64,000 nt of DNA from Cryptomeria japonica (taxonomy: Eukaryota; Streptophyta; Pinopsida; Cupressales; Cupressaceae), in contig NC_081405.1 of NCBI RefSeq assembly GCF_030272615.1, positions 653,996,920 to 654,060,919 of the forward strand, written 5' to 3'. The notes beneath the pieces were generated by a model. That model saw only the letters and a program-made list of their open reading frames with translations, was not told the DNA's origin and ran no database searches. Below, in pieces: positions 10,295 to 22,173 of this stretch. The translations under genes and the position numbers were made by a program. How positions within the stretch are numbered: the stretch's first letter is position 1; the number at the start of each line of letters is the position of its first letter.

Positions 10295-12150
10295 TGTAGT
10301 CACATAAATCTGTCCACTTAATTAAATGAATATTTAATATTTATTTGATTATTTAACCATCAATTAATAATTAATTAAATTAATATATTTAATTAATTCA
10401 TCTTAACCCTCTTCTCCTATTAATTAAATAAATTATTCAATTTATTTGATTTAATTCACTTAACCAAATTCAGACCATTAATTAAATAAATAAATCATAT
10501 TTATTTAATTAAATATTTTCTCACATTTAAATAAATTAATATTTATTTAAATCCCCCAAAATCCCACCTCTCACATTTAAATAAATTAACATTTATTTAA
10601 ATCACCTTTATCCTCTACCCACTTGCATTTTCCTACAAATACAAGTTGCACAATTATTTTAAATAAATAATTTATTTAAATCACCTTTATCCTCCACCCA
10701 CTTGTATTTTCCTACAAAAGCAAGTTGCACAACTATTTTAAATAAATTATTTATTTAAAATCCTATTTATCCTCACCCACTTGAAACCTTTAATGGTTTC
10801 CCTTAAAGTATTCAAACTTGATGGCTTTAAAGTCTTCAAACTTGATGGCTTCCTTCTATAGTCTTCTTAAGACTTTAATGGTTTTGCTTAAAGTCTTCAA
10901 GCCTTTAATGGTTTCCCTCAAAGTCTTCAAGCATTTTAATGCTTTATCTTTATTTTTCTCATTTAAATAAATTAATATTTATTTGAATATTTATCCAAAT
11001 GCAAATTACACCATTTAATTGAAATAAATGATTTTATTTTAATTGAAAATACCAAAATTTCTCCCACTTGCATTTTCCTACAAAATCCACTTGTATGCCT
11101 AAACCCCTTCTAGATTCTTCTAAACCCTTCCTAATTAGCCTAATCCATCCCCTAAATATTGTCACATTTCTAAGCAAAATGGAGTCACTTCTCAAAGCCT
11201 AAAAGTCTTTGATAACCATTAAAGGCTTTCAACCTTCAACCACTAAATGTCTCAAAGTCTTGGATAACCTTTGAAAGCTTCCAACCTTCAACCACTAAAT
11301 GGCTCAAAGTCTTTGATAACCATTGAAGGCTTTCAACCTTCAACCACTTAATCCCCAAAGTCTCCAATAACCATTAATGGTTACCTCAAACCCTCCCACA
11401 TGGTTAAAACATTTGTTTTGACTCAACCTCTACCCAACCCAAGGGTCTCATCAAGCCTTTAATGCTTTGACCATGATTATCTCTTAATCATTTGCACAAA
11501 GGTTTATCCTTGCATTAACTCTTAATCCAATGGGTAATCTTAATTTAGACTTGACCCTTACCTTCTAGATAACCATGAGGTCTTCTCAGGCCTTTAATGC
11601 CTCCAACCTCTTCTCTCAACCCAATCCTATGTTGACACTTGTCACCATTTTATTGGTGCCAATTGTGCACATGGATCCCCAACTTTCAAACTTGGCCCTT
11701 GATTAAACCATTCAATCTTAACCCTTCATTTCCCCATTTCTTCTATAAATAGAACCCTTCTCCTCAAGCAAAAGAGGAAGCATTTAGAGTATTGTTGTTA
11801 TACTGGCATTAGCATAGAGCTTTTTCATAGCATCACTATCTACTCTTGCATAGTATTTGCTTATCATATTCAACCATCTTGAATCTCCATATGGCATCCA
11901 TGGCTAGTGCTAAAAGCTGAGAGCTACACTCATTTGGGACGTGGAGAGGAGAGGAACAAGGGAGGAGCAACTATGAGCATCTTGATTAGCTATTTCATTC
12001 TATGTTTATATGCTTTCTATTTCATGCTTAATATCTCTCTTGATATGCCTGTTTAGGATAATCTTTTGTTGCTAACACTAACGTTTGTTTCTTGTGCTCT
12101 TGTGTGTGTTGCCATCAAACAGATTTTCTAATCCTTTTTGCAGAGCATCA
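10295..12150 (+). repeat. 5' LTR of the nested Tat element (1856 bp)
   Basis: Base-by-base reading against 24584-26439 shows substitutions near 10518, 11167, 11940, 12057 and 12142 and no indels. The first 700 bases are AT-rich with repeated TTAATTAAAT and ATTTAAATAAATTAA motifs. The middle has repeats of AAAGTCTTCAA and CTTTAATGG words. A TATA box lies at 11744-11752. It ends GCATCA next to the primer site. Confidence 0.97.
11744..11752 (+). promoter_or_regulatory. TATA box of the 5' LTR
   Basis: TATAAATAG lies in a C-rich setting about 400 bp before the LTR end. This fits a U3 promoter with R and U5 downstream. The 3' LTR has the same box at 26033-26041. Confidence 0.65.
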
Positions 12151-12151
12151 T

Positions 12152-12170
12152 TTGGTGAACCCGACGTGAA
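12152..12170 (+). other. primer binding site of the nested Tat element
   Basis: TTGGTGAACCCGACGTGAA begins one base after the LTR end. It ends a tRNA in CCA when complemented (TGG start), but I could not assign the tRNA with confidence. The outer element has the same site with one mismatch at 33134-33152. Confidence 0.75.
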
Positions 12171-14869
12171 TCCAAACACCAAAAAGATCAACTTTTTTTT
12201 TTTAACCAATAACATGTTTGAATGTTGAAAATGTCACACAGGTTGCGCTTTTGACACTGTTTTGGTGCGTTTGACATTATTTTGGCGCTATTCACCCTGT
12301 TTCAGTGCTTTTTTTTCCTTCTCTGTCTTTCCCTTTCTTTTAGTGCGTTTGTGTTAAATAGTGCCTCTGTTCAAACGCAGACTAGCGCTATTGTAACAAA
12401 ACGTTGTACAAATCACCTTGTAACCAAAAATAAAAATAAAAATTAGGCTTGTAGAAGCCCACCAAATAGGTGGATTTTACTAACTATTTTTCTCTTTTGT
12501 GCAGATTTAAATTAGATTAAAAAGTAGATTTATATTTTTTACTAACTTGTTTTTTGAAGTTGGTTTTAAAAATGAATTCACTTTTTATTTTGGTTTAAAA
12601 TTAACTTCACATTTCAAATTTGGGCTTTTAAAAAAAGAATCACACATTTGTTTGGGGCTCTTAAAAAGAATTTCATTGTTCCAAGGTAAAAAGAACCACA
12701 AACTTATACAAAAACAACTTTTTTTTTTTTTGCAAGTTAGGAAACAAACTTCGTTTTGGTGCTTAAAATCAACAAGGCAAATTTTATTTCTTGCATCAAG
12801 ATAAAACTCACAATCCACACTTCCATTTTTGGTGCAAATAAAATTCACAATCAACTTGTCTCATTTTCAAAGCAATTTTACTTCATGCAAACATGTTTTT
12901 CATTAAGTTGACCAGGATTTTCAAATTCTAGTTTACTCAAACAATTGCCTTTGAAAATTAAAAAGAACACCATGATTGTTGGAGCAACATCTCCAAATAG
13001 TTAGATCACATTGCAATGATAGATTAAAAAGAACAAGTGTTTTTCGTGCTTGGCACACTTGTGCAAAGAGTTGGTTGAGTGGTCCTACTTCTAACACACA
13101 CTATCCTCTCCCTTGGCTTTCGTGGTCCTAGGTGCAAGAGAAAAGTGTTAGTAACACTCAAAATTTTATCTTTTTAAGAGAGGCCTGCCAAGGGATCGAT
13201 ACTCTTGGGAACGACCTCGAGCGGTAAATCCTTCGAGCCGCTATAGAAATCAGGTGAGAGCGAAAGCTGTAGCCTTGGGTATAGCTGTTCCTACAGTGTA
13301 ACTGGCCGAAAGGACAAATGGGCCCCACCACCAGTTACAAGGCTCTTAAGTGAGTCACTGCAGAATGAACTTATGTCCAAAAACATCGAACATGACTAAA
13401 CACCTTTAAGTAGTAGCCCACCTGTTCTATTGATTGAGGATATTTGCGATATAATTTAGTGCAAGAGCATAGATGGTTTTGCTCCCAAGATACTCACCAT
13501 ACATATTTCCTTGAGTAGAAACATAGCTTTTTGAAAAGTCACTTGTGGCTTGATAAAAGTGGTGACTCCCCCATCATAGGGATCATCTATTTGTTATGCT
13601 CGTGCAAGACTTAGTATATCACATCCTTACCTGCCACGGTGGGATTCATAAGGTATGTAGTACCAAAGTCGAAGAAATATCAAGATGTGGGCTAAATTTA
13701 TCACAACTGGCCATTTGACCTTAGGGATAAAAAAGTGTTTGAAGTGTGTTCGTTTTACAGACCTAGTGCAAATTGAGCCGACTTCAGGCTTTGGAAATAC
13801 ACTTTAAAATAAATCTAAAGGAAGGGTCATAAACAAGTCCAAGAATTGGGTTGATCTAGACCCATACTTATTTGTGCCTTTGAGGCAACATTCTTGTGTT
13901 TGTGTGCTTGCTTTGTTTTCTTGTCAAAGAAAAATCAGAAAATCAATCCCAAAAACAAAGTATTCATCCAACATCTGTCAACACAACCAAAAATACCAAA
14001 AACAAAGTGCAAACAACACAAAGTCACAACTTTTATGACCATTCTCCACATCTTGCGAAAGAAGAAGTGTCATCAGAATATTACCTTGAAAAGAAGACCA
14101 TTAAGCTCAAAGGCTTTGATCAAAAGGAGGAAATTATTCTATCTCAATAGACAAATCTTTGTCTCACATAGAGTCTTTCTACATCGCATGCGTCTCTATC
14201 TTCAAGGTAAAACAAACGAGTTTGATTCTGAATCATTAAACCGCAGAGCTTTTATGCAATATAGAGCTCTGAGTTATCACAAAAATCAAGGAGGAAAGAT
14301 TAATCCCAATTTCTTCCCAAACATTTGTATCACCTACAACATAGCTCGAGAAGTGCCACCAACACCTGAAAGGGAAGAAGAAGAGTTTGTTCCATTTGTG
14401 ACACAAAGTTTTTATTGAAAGTTGAAAAACAAAACATCCATCATCTCACTCATACATCATCACTTCATCATCAATTCATCCCAAAACTCTCAAAACATTA
14501 AGAGGTTCTTGTCCCAAGTTCTCTTTTAGATATTGCTTGAATCAAACACATCACATCACTTTTTAGATTGTTTCTACATCTAGGATAAGCTCATCCTAAG
14601 AGACACATCTACGCAGGTTAAAACTAGTTCATGAGTGAATCCTCTCATTGCTAGGTAGTCAAAATCTGTAACACATCTCAGATTTCTCTACACCTTATCA
14701 CATCAAATCTTATCAAAACAAACAAGCAATTCAAAGAAGGAATTTCGGTTACATTTACCTTAAAGTGCTAGAGATCCCCATACAACACAAATCACCAATC
14801 ATCAATCTTTCATTTCATCACCAACTCATCATCATCTTCAATCAACTTCAAAACAAACTTGCAAACAAA
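12171..14869 (+). other. untranslated leader of the nested Tat element, with an optional short frame
   Basis: The leader is 2.7 kb. Just after the primer site is a loose repeat of GCG-centred words (GCGCTTTTGACACTG, GTGCGTTTGACAT, GGCGCTATTCACC). A 174-codon frame at 13894-14418 ends with a plausible acidic tail (PTPEREEEEFVPF) but has no recognised domain and overlaps another open frame. I treat it as a possible upstream frame of low confidence. Confidence 0.45.
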
Positions 14870-16303
14870 ATGGCTCAAACCCGATCATGATCAAGGCAAC
14901 AAGAAATAGAAATTGAGGAAGAAGAGGACAACCTCAATGAATTTCAAGAAGCACTTGGAGGAAATGTGAATGATGAAAACCCAAGTACTCCCACTCCTTC
15001 AACAATCGAAAGGGTTCAGCATAACCCTCATTTTAACAGATTATTTGATGAAATACTAAAGAGCAATGCGGATGCTCACTTCTTAAGACTTGCTCAAGAA
15101 GGAGCCAAACTCCCCTCTGACTTTGATCTCGCCCAATTAAGACAAGCATCAGAAAGACAAAGTCGTCATGAGGAGGAAAGGCATAGAGATCCCATCAGAT
15201 ATAACATCCCTCGAGGTAACCCACCACCTCCTCCTCCAAATGAAATGGAGATGTTGCGGAAACAAGTCGAGAATCTCGCCCAACAACTTCATAGTGGTGT
15301 TAAAACCAATCAATTCTCACTTAACGACATCTGTCCCTATCCGTTTGATAGGAATCTTTATATGCCACCCTTTCCACGCGGGTTCGAAACACCAAAATTC
15401 AAAAAATATAGAGGAAAGGGAGATCCCCGCGATCATGTCCGAGAATTTCATTCCGCTTGTCTCGAAGTCGCACATGAAGACACATACTTAATGCGCCTTT
15501 TTCCCCAAAGCTTGGGAGGAACAACCACATCATGGTTTTCCCGACTACCAGGCGGCATTAGAACATTTGAGGAACTCATCCAGAAGTTCCTATCTCATTA
15601 CTCTTATAATATTGAACGCGACATCACCATGGCTGATCTGTGCAACACCAAACAAAAACCAGGTGAATTATTCTCAGTATTCCTGCAACGATGGCGCCAA
15701 ATGTCTAGCAGACGTTCTCTTCAGTTACCTGAACGAGAACTAGTGGAAATTTTCATTTCCAACTTAAACGAAGAAATGGAATTTCACCTGGATGTCAAAG
15801 ACACAGACTCTTTTAACGATATGATCACCAAGGGTATAAAATGTGAAAGGGCACTCATCAAGAAAGGACTCATCAAAATCTTTAATGAACCAAAAGATGG
15901 TCCTCGCCCGCGCTTCAATAGTGATAAACCAAACTTCTGGAACAAGAATAAAAATATCGTCAACGATGGGGTTGTGGATGCTCGAACTATCCAAAATGCA
16001 CAACCTGTGGTTCGGTTTGCAGGACAAAATCCTCCACCTCAGAATAACACAAATGTTCCTCCTAATCAAGGTCGCATCACATCTCATGATGAACCAAGAC
16101 CTCATCCACAAAAACAAAAACGCACTTACACTCCCTTAGGGGAACCCATTGAAACAGTGTTGCGACAACTCATTTCTCAGAATTTGGTCACTCTACCTAA
16201 GCTATCGAACTATGAGCCTTAGGTCAAACCAACATGGTGGAGAGATACTGAACATTGTGAGTTCCATCAAGGAAGACGACACAAGACAAGTAATTGTCAT
16301 TGA
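14870..16303 (+). pseudogene. gag region with Tat-type zinc knuckle
   Basis: The start at 14870 follows an A-rich stretch and gives MAQTRS before the TGA at 14888; a longest uninterrupted frame begins at 14966. An acidic N-terminus and a Pro-rich stretch precede the capsid-like part: FDRNLYMPPFPRGFETPKF, then GDPRDHVREFHSACLE, then LGGTTTSWFSRLPGG. The C-terminus is basic. After TAG 16220 the frame continues with CEFHQGRRHKTSNC at 16256-16297. This is a CX2HX4HX4C knuckle, a form typical of Tat gag proteins, where the second Cys of the usual CCHC is His. Gag would form the particle and bind element RNA. Confidence 0.9.
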
Positions 16304-17626
16304 TTGAAAGATCTCATTCAGGATCTTATCGATCGAGGAGAAATTGAGATTGAAGGACATGACCCAAAAACAACAAATAATGATCATCTGATGTTCAAGA
16401 ATCCACTTCCATCACAAGATCAAAGGGGTCCTTCCACTTCCCGGCGAGGCACTGATACCACTGACTATACGCAAGCTGCGTATAATTACACTGTCAATCA
16501 CCTGTATGATGCCAGTGAACAAATTGCAACCATAACCTTCAAAAATCCCACCTCAAATTGCAATGTTGTTACGCGTCGCGGCAAAGTTACCATCAAGGCA
16601 GCTCCACAAGGCACCACCTCCATCCCAAAGCAGTACAATCTTGTGGAACAATTAGATAAAACGCCTATGCTCATTTCCATTTTAGAGCTATTACGCCTAT
16701 CACCATCTCATAAAACAATCTTGGATCAAGCACTCCAAGAGGCGTCAGTCCCTGCAAACCTGAATACGGACCAGTTTCAAGCCATGGTTGGAAATCTAAA
16801 GTCATCACCTTGTCTCACTTTTTCTGAAAGTGACAACTCTTCCTTCCAACAACCTCATAATGCTTCACTACACATTGAAGGCTTTATCAACCAACACAGG
16901 ATCAAGCGAGTCTTGATAGATAATGGAGCAGGCCTAAACATTTGTACACTACAGTTGGTCACAGCATTGGGATATGCAATAGAATCAGTGGATCCTCGCA
17001 AGAAGATCACCATCAAGGCCTATGATGATGCAGAGCGTTCATCCAAAGGATCTGTGGTACTACCAATCCGAGTAGGCCCCGTGGTAAAGCATATCATTTG
17101 TCAGGTTCTGGACCTTCCTCTGCCATATAATCTATTATTAGGGAGACCTTGGATACATGCCATGCAAGCTGTTCCATCTACCTACCATCAATGTATCAAG
17201 TTCCCACATAATGGTGCAGAGATCACAATCCTGGGTGATGCAAATCCTTTTGCTTTTTGCCATAATATCAGCCATCAACCAGAGATTACTGTTCCTAATA
17301 ATAGGGAAGCCATTTCCTCCACATCATATGTAAATCCCGCCTCTCTTGCCAGTTCAAACACTCCTATACCCAAGCAAGAAAAGCTTAAGATGAAAGTCGC
17401 AGAGGAAGGTCCTGGAGAATACAACTTGAGTCAGCTCTTTTGTGTGGGACAAATGCCTACTTCTCCTAGAACACATGGTAAACCACAGCAGTTACTCCAG
17501 CAACCACTAAACACGCCTGCATGTGCCTTAATGCCTTTCATCCTTGGAAAGAGTCAAGAGGAAGAGACACAAGATAAGGACCTAGCGGACTGGATCTATA
17601 AAGATCCCATCACCACTGACATACCG
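16304..17626 (+). pseudogene. retroviral-type aspartic protease region
   Basis: After the gag knuckle this 441-codon stretch contains a pepsin-like half-site: GFINQHRIKRVLIDNGAGLN near 16880-16945, the flap region, and LLLGRPWIHAM near 17140. The active-site Asp is followed by Asn-Gly rather than Ser/Thr-Gly, a variation I recall from Tat proteins but cannot confirm here. It would cut the polyprotein as a dimer. A long linker to the next domain follows. The frame ends at TGA 17627. Confidence 0.87.
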
Positions 17627-17629
17627 TGA

Positions 17630-18862
17630 GTTACACTTCCTACGGAACAGTATGGTAAAGGCCTCCTCATTATGCAAAGAATGGGGTATGATGGTCAGAC
17701 TGCTTTGGGATACTGCAAACAAGGACGACATGAACCGCTGCTACCAGAATTCAAGCCCAAAGGTAATACAGGCCTAGGTTTTGAAAAAGAGATCCTTCCT
17801 AAACTCAGATTCAAAGGAAAACCTAACAAACCATTTTGCCCACCTACTGCAAAGAGGACACCTTTCATAATCAAAGCACCATCAAACACTATCCCCACTG
17901 CCCCATCGAGGCTCACAAACCCACCGCAACCATCATCAGTGCCAAAAATCCCACCAATCGAACTAGTAATCCCATCCACAGCAGTAATCCCATCAATAAC
18001 ACCAATAGCAGCAGCAACTATATCAGAACCCACTGCAACATCTATGGCGCCAGTAATTCCAGTAGAAGCCACTGAGTCACCATTACCAATACTTCCAGTA
18101 ACAAATCCTTTAAACCCCATCACGGTTCCTGCAGCACCGATCACCACAAAGATACATAAACCAATCACACCTGCCGTGTTCAACTCCAAAGACATCCCAG
18201 TATGGTATAGCAATCGGATGCTGGAAAGTGATTCAGAGACCGACTCACATGAGTGGGAATTTGATTCTATACAACTTAACACTTCAGATGAGGAAGACAC
18301 GTCACCACCTCCGCCACACAAAGACATTCCTATTTACGGAGAAGCACAGATAAAGACCACTTGGGTACCTGAGATGGAAACATCTTCCACAGACCCTACG
18401 TCTCATCCTACGCCTGATTCTGACAGGGAGAGTACCATCAACGACCTTCACCACACTGTCTTAACCCTCACTGATACCTCTAATGAACTTAACCTAATCG
18501 ATGAAGTAATGCCCATTCTCCACCCTGAACTCATCGAATGGAATCAACCAAATTCCCCGTGTCTTGACCTCTTCCAAAACGATGAGGCTATCATTGACTT
18601 TTTGGAATTAAGGGATAATTTACCAAGCGGGGATCACAAAGCTGGATTCACCATTGAACTTAATAGCGCAGCATACTTTGGGGCGGATGCCAAACCCTTC
18701 AGCTGCAAAAATATAACATTAAAACATGGATCTTCCAGTGAAAACCACACTATGGCACTGTTTGATCCAACAAAAGTAAAAAGAAAGAGCGTATCCAACG
18801 GTGAAAACCTCTCTGAGGTGCCTGAGGATGAAGGGTTTGACATTCTCCCTGCTAATACACAA
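17630..18862 (+). pseudogene. G-patch motif plus Pro/Thr-rich linker of the polyprotein
   Basis: Directly after TGA 17627 the frame reads a G-patch pattern: GKGLLIMQRMGYDGQTALGY, then GRHEPL, then GNTGLGFE (about 17650-17785). The glycines and aromatic residues are spaced as in G-patch proteins, which bind nucleic acid or activate helicases. A region of about 200 residues rich in Pro, Thr, Ile and Ser follows (17860-18180), then an acidic segment leading to the RT. The minus-strand frame at 17695-18327 is the mirror of this low-complexity linker and is not a gene. Its role in the element is unknown. Confidence 0.7.
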
Positions 18863-20400
18863 TAGGAATGATCAACGATCCTCATTGAGGAGACTAAAGA
18901 ATACAATGTGGGGACTCCTAAAAACCCTCATATCATACATCTGGCATCTCTTCTCACTCCAGAGGAACAGCCTCAATTTATCGAGTTCTTCCAGCAGCGC
19001 CAGATCAACTTTGCATGGTCATATGCAGACATGCCTGGGCTTGATCCTGATTTAGTCATGCATCACCTCACCGTAGTAGAAGGAGCCAAACCTATCAAGC
19101 AGAAGCTTCGCAAGATGCATCCTCAGATTGCAGTGCTAGTCAAAACAGAACTCAAGAAACTCCTAGATGTTGGTTTCATTAGGCCAATTGATTATGCAAA
19201 ATGGATCTCCAACATTGTGCCTATCAGCAAACCAAAAGGGGGCATCCGCATTTGTACAGACTTCAGAGATCTGAATAAGGCATGTCCTAAGGATGACTTT
19301 CCCCTACCAAATATCGACATCATAGTGGATTTGACAGCAGGACATGCCATGCTTTCACTCATGGATGGCTTTTCAGGATACAATCAAATAAAGATCGCAC
19401 CAGAGGACCAACATAAGATAGCCTTCACATGTCCATGGGGCACATACTGCTGGAATGTAATGCCTTTTGGTCTAAAGAATGCAGGAGCGACCTATCAAAG
19501 AGCAATGACCACCATCTTCCATGACATGATGCATACTATAATGGAAGATTATGTGGATGATTTACTAGCAAAATCACTTACTAGAGAAGGACATCTTCAC
19601 ATCTTAGATAAAATCTTTGATAGACTGGAACAATACCATGTTCGACTCAACCTAAAGAAATGTGTCTTCAGAGTGACCTCTGCGAAGCTTCTAGGATACA
19701 TTGTCTCAAGCAAAGGTATTGAGGTCGATCCAGCAAAGGTTAAGGCAATCATGGACATGCCACCTCCAAGGAATATCAGTCAGCTAAGGACACTACAAGG
19801 ACGGCTTCAATCCATCCGCAGATTCATTGCACAATTGGCTGATAAGTGTCACCCATTCACACACCTGCTACACAAGAACATCCACTTTCAGTGGGATGCC
19901 CGATGCCAACAAGCATTTCAGGCGCTTAAAGACTATCTCATGAATCCACCATTGTTGATGCCACCAGATCCAAGTAGCCCGTTGTTACTTTATATCTCAG
20001 CGACAAGTACAGCATTAGGTGTATTACTGGCACAACATAATGCAGAAGGCAAAGAGTGTGTTGTATACTACATCTCTCGTACACTGGTTGGCTATGAACT
20101 CAATTACACACCTATTGAGCGAGCTTGCCTAGCAGTAATCCTGGCAGCCACTAAATTGTAGCACTATCTATTAACACACAAGGTACAACTCATTGCAAAG
20201 ATTGATCCACTCAAGTACTTACTTAGCAAAGCAGCATTGACAGGTCGCTTGGCCAAATGGGTAATGATTCTAAGTGAATTTGACATCGAGTATGTGGACC
20301 GTAAAGCTATCAAAGGTCAGGTTATTGCAGATCAGTTGGCCGATGCACCACTCATAGGCGATCATCCCCTCATTTCCAATTTTCCAGATGAAGAGATATT
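18863..20400 (+). pseudogene. reverse transcriptase and RNase H of the Tat element
   Basis: Two stops (TAG 18863, TGA 18869) precede the RT. RT blocks are in order: GFIRPIDYAKWISNIVPI, then RICTDFRDLNKACPKDDFPLP, then DGFSGYNQIKIAPEDQ, then MPFGLKNAGATYQRAM, then the catalytic YVDD at 19549-19560, and LGYIVSSKGIEVDPAK. The connection and first RNase H follow: LLYISATSTALGVLLAQ, YISRTL, then after TAG 20159 the LLTHKVQL region and KGQVIADQLADAP near 20310-20350. All catalytic Asp residues of RT are present. Together these copy the RNA into DNA in the cytoplasmic particle. Confidence 0.95.
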
Positions 20401-21032
20401 CATGATCACAGAAGTACAACCATGGAAACTATATTTTGATGGTTCATACACTAGGCACGGCTCAGGGGCAGGCATTTTGTTTATCACACCTCAAGGTGAC
20501 AGCATCCCGAAGTCTTACAGGCTCACATTTTCATGCACAAACAACATAGCAGAGTATGAGGCCTTGATCACAGGACTTAGGTTAGCCGTACAATGGAAAT
20601 TACAAGAACTACAAGTATATGGCGATTCCGAACTAGTCATTCGACAAGCAATAGATGAATATCAGACCAAAGATGATAAACTCATGCCATATAAGCAAAT
20701 GGTGGACACTCTAAAGACATCATTTACTACTATCACTTTTGAGCAGATACCAAGAGATCAGAATCGAGCTGCTGACGCCATGGCTACCATCGCATCTCTA
20801 CTAGATCTTCCACAGAATTCAACATGCTACGAGTTCTTGGTAGAACAACTTTGGATCCCTGCTTATGATATCCCCGAATCCGAAATGATATGTCGCCTTG
20901 TTGGTTCTGAATCCCCATGGTACGGTGAGTTCTACACCTATCTCCGTGATCATACCCTTCCTCCCAACCAATCAAATAACCAACGAAAAACCTTCATTCA
21001 CCAAACTGCTCGATATACCATTATTGCCGAAA
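20401..21032 (+). pseudogene. second (archaeal-type) RNase H of the Tat lineage
   Basis: WKLYFDGSYTRHGSGAG near 20425-20475 gives the first catalytic Asp. EYEALITGLRLA near 20551 gives the Glu, YGDSELVIRQ near 20620 the second Asp, and RDQNRAADAMA near 20755 the last Asp. This extra domain between RNase H and integrase is the signature of Tat-lineage elements. A connecting region to integrase follows. The reading frame changes near 21033, where one base appears lost. Confidence 0.92.
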
Positions 21033-22173
21033 CCTATACCGACGTAGTCTTGATGGTACTCTCCTTCGATGTCTGGAACAGGATGAGATAACAAAGGTTT
21101 TGGAAGAGGTACATGAAGGAATTTGCGGGACTCACTCAAGTGGTCCATCACTAGCCAAGAAGATCATGCGAGCTGGATACTATTGGCCATCTATGGAAAA
21201 GGATTCCTACTACTTTGTCAGGAAATGCAAGAAATGTCAAGTTCATGGTGACCTAATACATGCACCAGGTCAAGAACTGCAACCAATCACAACACCATGG
21301 CCTTTTTGTCAATGGGGTCTTGATCTTGTGGGTAAAATCCATCCATCTTCATCCAATGGCCATAAATTCATTATTACCGCCACTGAATATTTCACCAAGT
21401 GGATCGAAGCTGTTCCACTTACCCAAGTCACCGGCAAGAAGATCGCCTCATTCATCCTCAATTACATCATCTGCCGGTATGGTGTGCCCATGTCCATTGT
21501 CACAGATAACGGTCTTCCTTTCAAAAATCAGGATGTTCGTGAGCTTTGTGAGAAATTTCATATCCAACACCGCTTTTCCACTCCCTATTACCCACAAGGC
21601 AATGGTCAGGCCGAAGCATCCAATAAAAACATATTGAGGATCCTAAAGAAGACAGTCAATGATGTCGGTCGTGATTGGCATGTTCAATTGAATCCAGCGC
21701 TATGGGCATATCGAACTAGCATTCGAACCCCTACAGGTGCAACTCCTTATTCATTGGTCTATGGTGCAGAAGCTATCTTGCCTATTGAGGTCGAGATACC
21801 ATCATTAAGGGTTTCCTTGCACAATCTCATTGATGATGACGCATACAGAGTCTCACGCCTTCAGGACTTGGAGCTACTTGATGAGAAGCGACAAGCTGCA
21901 TACAACCATCTCAAAGCCTATCAGCAGCGCATGAGTAGAAGCTACAATCACTGAGTTAGACCTCATACATTTGAGGTAGGTGATCTTGTTCTTCGAGAGA
22001 ATCCTCGCAACCAACCAAACAGAGAACATCAAGGCAAGTTTGAATCAAATTGGCTGGGCCCATATGTTGTCACTGCTGTATTTGGGTCCGGGGCATATCA
22101 GTTGGCTACATCAGATGGAGAACCGCTTACAGATCCAATCAATAGTATGCACCTCAAACGGTTTTATACCTAA
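21033..22173 (+). pseudogene. integrase of the Tat element
   Basis: In the shifted frame the HHCC zinc motif is complete: HEGICGTHSSG, then CKKCQVHG. The catalytic core has WGLDLVGKIHP (first Asp), TDNGLPF (second Asp) and AEASNK (Glu), all intact. The usual C-terminal GPYVV region (FEVGDLVLRENP, WLGPYVVTAVF) comes after a TGA at 21952 that probably was CGA. The frame ends HLKRFYT at 22173. It would insert the cDNA with 5-bp target duplications, as seen for this element (ACTTG). There is no chromodomain. Confidence 0.93.

Larger units (their letters stand above)
14870..22173 (+). pseudogene. gag-pol polyprotein of the Tat element, broken
   Basis: All domains from gag to the second RNase H lie in one frame starting at ATG 14870. 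Integrase lies one frame away because of a single-base change near 21033, where the conserved residues between second RNase H and integrase move from one frame to the next. In-frame stops are at TGA 14888, TAG 16220, TGA 16301, TGA 17627, TAG 18863, TGA 18869, TAG 20159 and TGA 21952. The natural end is TAA 22171-22173, after HLKRFYT. None of the catalytic motifs listed under the domain entries is lost. Several stops sit where C-to-T change of CAG or CGA would explain them. The family normally makes this as a single polyprotein cut by its own protease. Confidence 0.93.

Noticed and set aside
17695-18327. 210-codon minus-strand frame opposite the polyprotein linker
   Set aside because: Mirror image of a Pro/Thr/Ile-rich coding linker, giving Gly/Val/Ile text. 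No start context or domain.
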